Shown here one piece after another: positions 60,540-64,000 of a stretch of DNA of 64,000 nucleotides. Below the pieces are notes generated by a model. It had not been told where the DNA came from, made no database searches, and was given only the letters and a program-made list of their open reading frames with translations. The translations under genes were made by a program, and so were the position numbers. Each line of letters begins with the position of its first letter. The first letter of the stretch is position 1. The DNA lies in assembly GCA_009773755.1 (NCBI GenBank), contig WSZJ01000014.1:1-64000 (forward strand), in the 5' to 3' direction. This DNA is from Planctomycetota bacterium. Lineage in GTDB: Bacteria; Planctomycetota; MHYJ01; WSZJ01.

Positions 60540-62245
60540 TGCTGCTGCTCGAACGCTTCCGGAAGGCCCTCTCCGAGGACGGCGGCCTCGCCGACAACAA
60601 AGTCGACGAGGCTTTCGCCGTCTCCGCGGAGTCGCGGGAGCCGATCGACCGGGTGCTCCTGACGCGCGGCTTCATGAACGAGAAGCAGATGCTGCGGGCG
60701 TTCTCGAAGGCGCTGGCGGTGCCGCTGATGGACCGGCTGACGGATGCGGAAGTGCCGCCGGCGTTCGTGGAAGCGGTGCCGGTGCAGTTTGCGCGGAGCC
60801 ACAACCTGGTGGGGATCGGCGAGGTGAACGGGACGGTTCAGGTGGCGACGTGCAACCCGTTCGATTTCCATCCGCTGGACGAGCTGGCGCTCATGACGGG
60901 GAAGTCGGTGACGATCGTGATGGCGCCGAAGAGCGAGATCACGGCGCTGATCAACAAGGCGTACCAGAAGAAGATGGACGTCGTGGACGAGATGCTGGAG
61001 GACCTGGAAGAAGGGGAGATGGCGGGGATCGCGCGCGAGCTGGAGGAGGGGCACGACCTCCTCGACATGGCGAACAAGGCGCCGATCATCAAGCTGGTGA
61101 ACATGGTGATGTTCCAGGCGCTGAAGATGCGTGCGAGCGACATTCACATTCAGCCTTACGAAGAAAAGCTCCAGGTCCGGTACCGGATCGACGGCATTCT
61201 TTACGACATGATGACGCCTCCGAAGAAGATCCAGGAGGCGATCATCAGCCGCATCAAGATCATGGGGAAGATGGACATCGCGGAGCGGCGGTTGCCGCAG
61301 GATGGCCGCGCGACGATCAAGGTGGGCGACAACGACGTGGACGTGCGTATTTCGAGCGTTCCGACTTCGAACGGCGAGCGGATCGTGATGCGGTTGCTCG
61401 ACAAGAGCGCGCGGCTGCTCGACCTGCACGACCTGGGGCTCGACGACATGCAGTTCGGGACGATGTCGAAGCTGGTGAAGTGTTCGCACGGGGTGCTGCT
61501 CGTCACGGGGCCGACGGGGTCGGGCAAATCGACGACGCTCTATTCGGCGCTGAAGACGATCAACTCGACGGCGAAGAACGTGATCACGATCGAGGACCCG
61601 GTCGAGTACCACATCCAGGGAATCAGCCAGATCGAGGTGTCGACGAAGAAGGGGCTGACGTTCGCGACGGGGCTGCGGTCGATCGTCCGCCAGGATCCGA
61701 ACATCATCATGGTCGGCGAAATCCGCGACGGCGAAACGGCGGACATCGCGATCCAGTCGTCGCTCACCGGCCACCTTGTGTTCTCCACCCTGCACACCAA
61801 CGACGCCCCCGGCGCGATCACCCGTCTCCTCGACCTCGGAGTGGAACCCTTCCTCGTCGCCTCTTCGCTCATCGGCGTCATCGCGCAGCGTCTCGTCCGC
61901 CTGATCTGTCCGGGCTGTCGCGAGCCGCTTGCGGTAACCGCCGAGGACCTGCGCTCGATCGGCCTCACGCCCGACCAGTGCCCGACCATGAGCCTGTGGA
62001 AAGGCCGCGGCTGCGACCGCTGCCTGGGCACCGGCTATCACGACCGCACCGGCATCTACGAAATTCTCCCCGTGAGCGATCTCCTGCGCGACCAGATCGT
62101 TTCAAAGGTCAGCTCGACGGTCATAAAGCAGGAAGCGGTCAAGGTTGGCCTCCGAACCCTCCGCATGGACGGCGCGCTGAAGGTGCTGCAGGGGAGGACG
62201 ACGATCGAAGAGGTGATCCGCGTGACGCAGATGGACGTCATTTGA
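60539..62245 (+). CDS. gspE: type II secretion ATPase
   Basis: Walker A GPTGSGKSTTLYSAL, EDPVEYHIQGISQIEV, GEIRDGETADIAIQSSLTGHLVFSTLHTNDA, zinc motif CPGC...CDRC. Start overlaps the gspD stop. Confidence 0.96.
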   Translation: MLLLERFRKALSEDGGLADNKVDEAFAVSAESREPIDRVLLTRGFMNEKQMLRAFSKALAVPLMDRLTDAEVPPAFVEAVPVQFARSHNLVGIGEVNGTVQVATCNPFDFHPLDELALMTGKSVTIVMAPKSEITALINKAYQKKMDVVDEMLEDLEEGEMAGIARELEEGHDLLDMANKAPIIKLVNMVMFQALKMRASDIHIQPYEEKLQVRYRIDGILYDMMTPPKKIQEAIISRIKIMGKMDIAERRLPQDGRATIKVGDNDVDVRISSVPTSNGERIVMRLLDKSARLLDLHDLGLDDMQFGTMSKLVKCSHGVLLVTGPTGSGKSTTLYSALKTINSTAKNVITIEDPVEYHIQGISQIEVSTKKGLTFATGLRSIVRQDPNIIMVGEIRDGETADIAIQSSLTGHLVFSTLHTNDAPGAITRLLDLGVEPFLVASSLIGVIAQRLVRLICPGCREPLAVTAEDLRSIGLTPDQCPTMSLWKGRGCDRCLGTGYHDRTGIYEILPVSDLLRDQIVSKVSSTVIKQEAVKVGLRTLRMDGALKVLQGRTTIEEVIRVTQMDVI

Positions 62246-62247
62246 GT

Positions 62248-62321
62248 GGGTAGTGTGTAGTTGGTAGGGGGTAGGAACGACTCTCGTTCAAGGGGCCGTT
62301 CCTACCCCCTACTCACTACCC
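62248..62321. repeat. long inverted repeat between gspE and gspF
   Basis: GTAGGGGGTAGGAACG (62264-62279) is the perfect 16-bp reverse complement of CGTTCCTACCCCCTAC (62297-62312). Outer arms GGGTAGTG (62248-62255) and CACTACCC (62314-62321). Confidence 0.85.
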
Positions 62322-62363
62322 TCTGCCAACTCCACTCCGAGGGAGCGGCCGTTCTCAGCAAAC

Positions 62364-63590
62364 ATGCCCGTCTTCAGCTACAAAGCGTTTAAAGAAAGCG
62401 GCGCCGCCGCCGCGGGCGTCATCGACGCCGATTCTCCGCGCGAGGCGCGCTCCAAGTTGCGGATGCAGAACCTGCACGTCACGCAGCTCGACGCGGTCGT
62501 GCAGGGGATGAAGGCGGAGGCGCAGAAGAAGCGCCGGCTTTTCCTGCCGAAGTTCGCGCAGCGCAAGAGTCCGATCGAGATCGCCCTCGTCACCCGCCAG
62601 CTCGCCACCCTCCTCGGCGCCGGCACGCCTCTCAACGAGGCGATGAAGGCGATCATCGAGCAGACCGGCAACACGAAGATCAACGCCGTCATGCGAGACG
62701 TCCGCGAGCGCATCGGTCAGGGATCGACGTTCGGCGACGCCCTCGCGAACCACCCCGCCTACTTCGGCGACCTCTACGTCAACATGGTCCGCTCGGGCGA
62801 GGCCTCCGGCTCGCTCGACCAGATTCTCCTCCGCCTTGCCGACTACATGCACCAGCAGAACCGCCTCGCCGGCAAGGTCATGGCCGCCATGACCTACCCC
62901 ATGGTCATGCTGGTGGTCGGCCTCGGCGTCGTCACCTTCCTCCTCGGGTTCGTCGTCCCGCGCATCCTCGACGTCCTCGAGAAGCAGAAGATCGCCATGC
63001 CGCTGCCGACGGTCATTCTCGTCACCATCACCAACATTCTCCGCGGGTACTGGCCCTTCCTCCTCGGCGGCGTCATCGCCGCCTGGATCGTATTCAAGCT
63101 GTTCACGAACACGCCCCACGGCCGCCGCGCCTGGGACGGCTTCATCCTCCGCGTCCCCGCCCTCGGGGAACTTTTCCGCAAGGCCGCGATCTCGCGGTTC
63201 GCTTCGACGCTCGCCACCCTGCTCGAGTCCGGCCTTCCCGTCATGGAAGCGCTCTCGATCACGGAGCGCATCATGGGAAACGTCGTCCTCGCGGAAGTCG
63301 TCGCAAAGGTGCGATCGAGAGTCATGGAAGGTTCCGACATCAGCGCGCCGCTGAAACAGTCGAAGCTGTTCCCGCCGACCGTCTGCTACATGGTCGCGAT
63401 CGGCGAAGAGTCGGGGCAGCTCGACCAGATGCTGCGCAAGGTCGCGCAGTCCTATGACGAGGAGATCGAGCTCACGACGCAGAAGGTCACGAGTCTGATC
63501 GAGCCGATCATGATCGTCGTTATGGCGGTCGTGGTCGGGTTCATCGTCATGAGCGTGCTGCTGCCGATCCTGGACCTATCCAACATGTAG
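62364..63590 (+). CDS. gspF: type II secretion inner-membrane platform protein
   Basis: MPVFSYKAFKESGAAAAGVIDADSPREARSKLR, LATLLGAGTPLNEAMKAI, ESGLPVMEALSITERIMGN, YDEEIELTTQKVTSLIEPIMIVVMAVVVGFIVMSVLLPI. Confidence 0.95.
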   Translation: MPVFSYKAFKESGAAAAGVIDADSPREARSKLRMQNLHVTQLDAVVQGMKAEAQKKRRLFLPKFAQRKSPIEIALVTRQLATLLGAGTPLNEAMKAIIEQTGNTKINAVMRDVRERIGQGSTFGDALANHPAYFGDLYVNMVRSGEASGSLDQILLRLADYMHQQNRLAGKVMAAMTYPMVMLVVGLGVVTFLLGFVVPRILDVLEKQKIAMPLPTVILVTITNILRGYWPFLLGGVIAAWIVFKLFTNTPHGRRAWDGFILRVPALGELFRKAAISRFASTLATLLESGLPVMEALSITERIMGNVVLAEVVAKVRSRVMEGSDISAPLKQSKLFPPTVCYMVAIGEESGQLDQMLRKVAQSYDEEIELTTQKVTSLIEPIMIVVMAVVVGFIVMSVLLPILDLSNM

Positions 63591-63608
63591 GGTCTGCGGC
63601 AAAAAGTG

Positions 63609-63731
63609 GTCTTAACCACAGAGCGCACAGAGAAAAAACTCTCTGAACCCTCCGATTCCTGAGTCCCGCGATCTTCGCGCGAACATTCGGTCGACGAAGT
63701 TGCTTTTCTCTGTGACCTCTGTGGTTAAGAC
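63609..63731. repeat. intergenic inverted-repeat element
   Basis: GTCTTAACCACAGAGCGCACAGAGAAAA (63609-63636) versus TTTTCTCTGTGACCTCTGTGGTTAAGAC (63704-63731): 28-bp arms with only two mismatches. Confidence 0.85.
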
Positions 63732-63820
63732 CTCTGTTCGGCGCGAGACGCTCACCCCGAGGAACCCAACAGAATGCGGGGAGTGTCGTTGAACTTGCCG
63801 GAGCCTGAGGAGGTTCGTCA

Positions 63821-64000
63821 ATGAACGAAGAAGCCTGGAAAGGGCCGCCACGCCCGTCGTTCCTGACGGCCATGGTTGAGAATGCCGCGGATTTCTTCTC
63901 GCCGCGGTGCCTGATCTTGCTTGGTGCTACCGTGATCGGCTGCCTGATCTACCGCGGCTTCGCAACCCCTGTTCTCGTGCAACGGACAAGCAAATCAAAA
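63821..64000 (+). CDS. hypothetical membrane protein, 3' end off the window edge
   Basis: MNEEAWKGPPRPSFLTAMVENAADFFSPRCLILLGATVIGCLIYRGFATPVLVQRTSKSK... open to the window end. Confidence 0.45.
   Translation, partial: MNEEAWKGPPRPSFLTAMVENAADFFSPRCLILLGATVIGCLIYRGFATPVLVQRTSKSK

Noticed and set aside
63547-63873. Minus-strand ORFs reading NHRGHREKQLRRPN / TTEVTEKSNFVDRM
   Set aside because: These are translations of the TTAACCACAGAG inverted repeat, not genes.

Overview
High-GC bacterial window with a planctomycete-like gene repertoire (inferred from gene content only, no taxonomic marker). It encodes seven Ser/Thr protein kinases. Five share one architecture: N-terminal helical module, kinase with a DWG instead of DFG motif, coiled coil, PEGA-like region and a formylglycine-generating-enzyme (FGE/SUMF1)-like C-terminus. 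Four of those five form two adjacent pairs. Other content includes three ECF-type sigma factors, a sigma/anti-sigma/secretin-N/GspD-GspE-GspF type II secretion locus, and many secreted metallopeptidases. There is also a PIN-type toxin-antitoxin pair, a YgiT/DUF4258 toxin-antitoxin remnant, an SPFH protein, a clan CD-like protease, and an M29-like/PAS/GGDEF protein. The strongest unexpected signal is two unrelated ORFs, each interrupted by one in-frame TGA in a U-x-x-C context: a thioredoxin-fold protein reading DW-U-GYCKKMD, and an HELGH metallopeptidase reading NTGES-U-PDCIM. Each TGA is followed at 14-16 nt by a 6-bp stem with an 8-nt loop, compatible with a bacterial SECIS element. Both look like selenoproteins, and the peptidase may be a new family. 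Several other ORFs carry single-nucleotide frameshifts, three of them at G-runs, which may be assembly errors. All calls come from reading the sequence and supplied translations; no database search was run.
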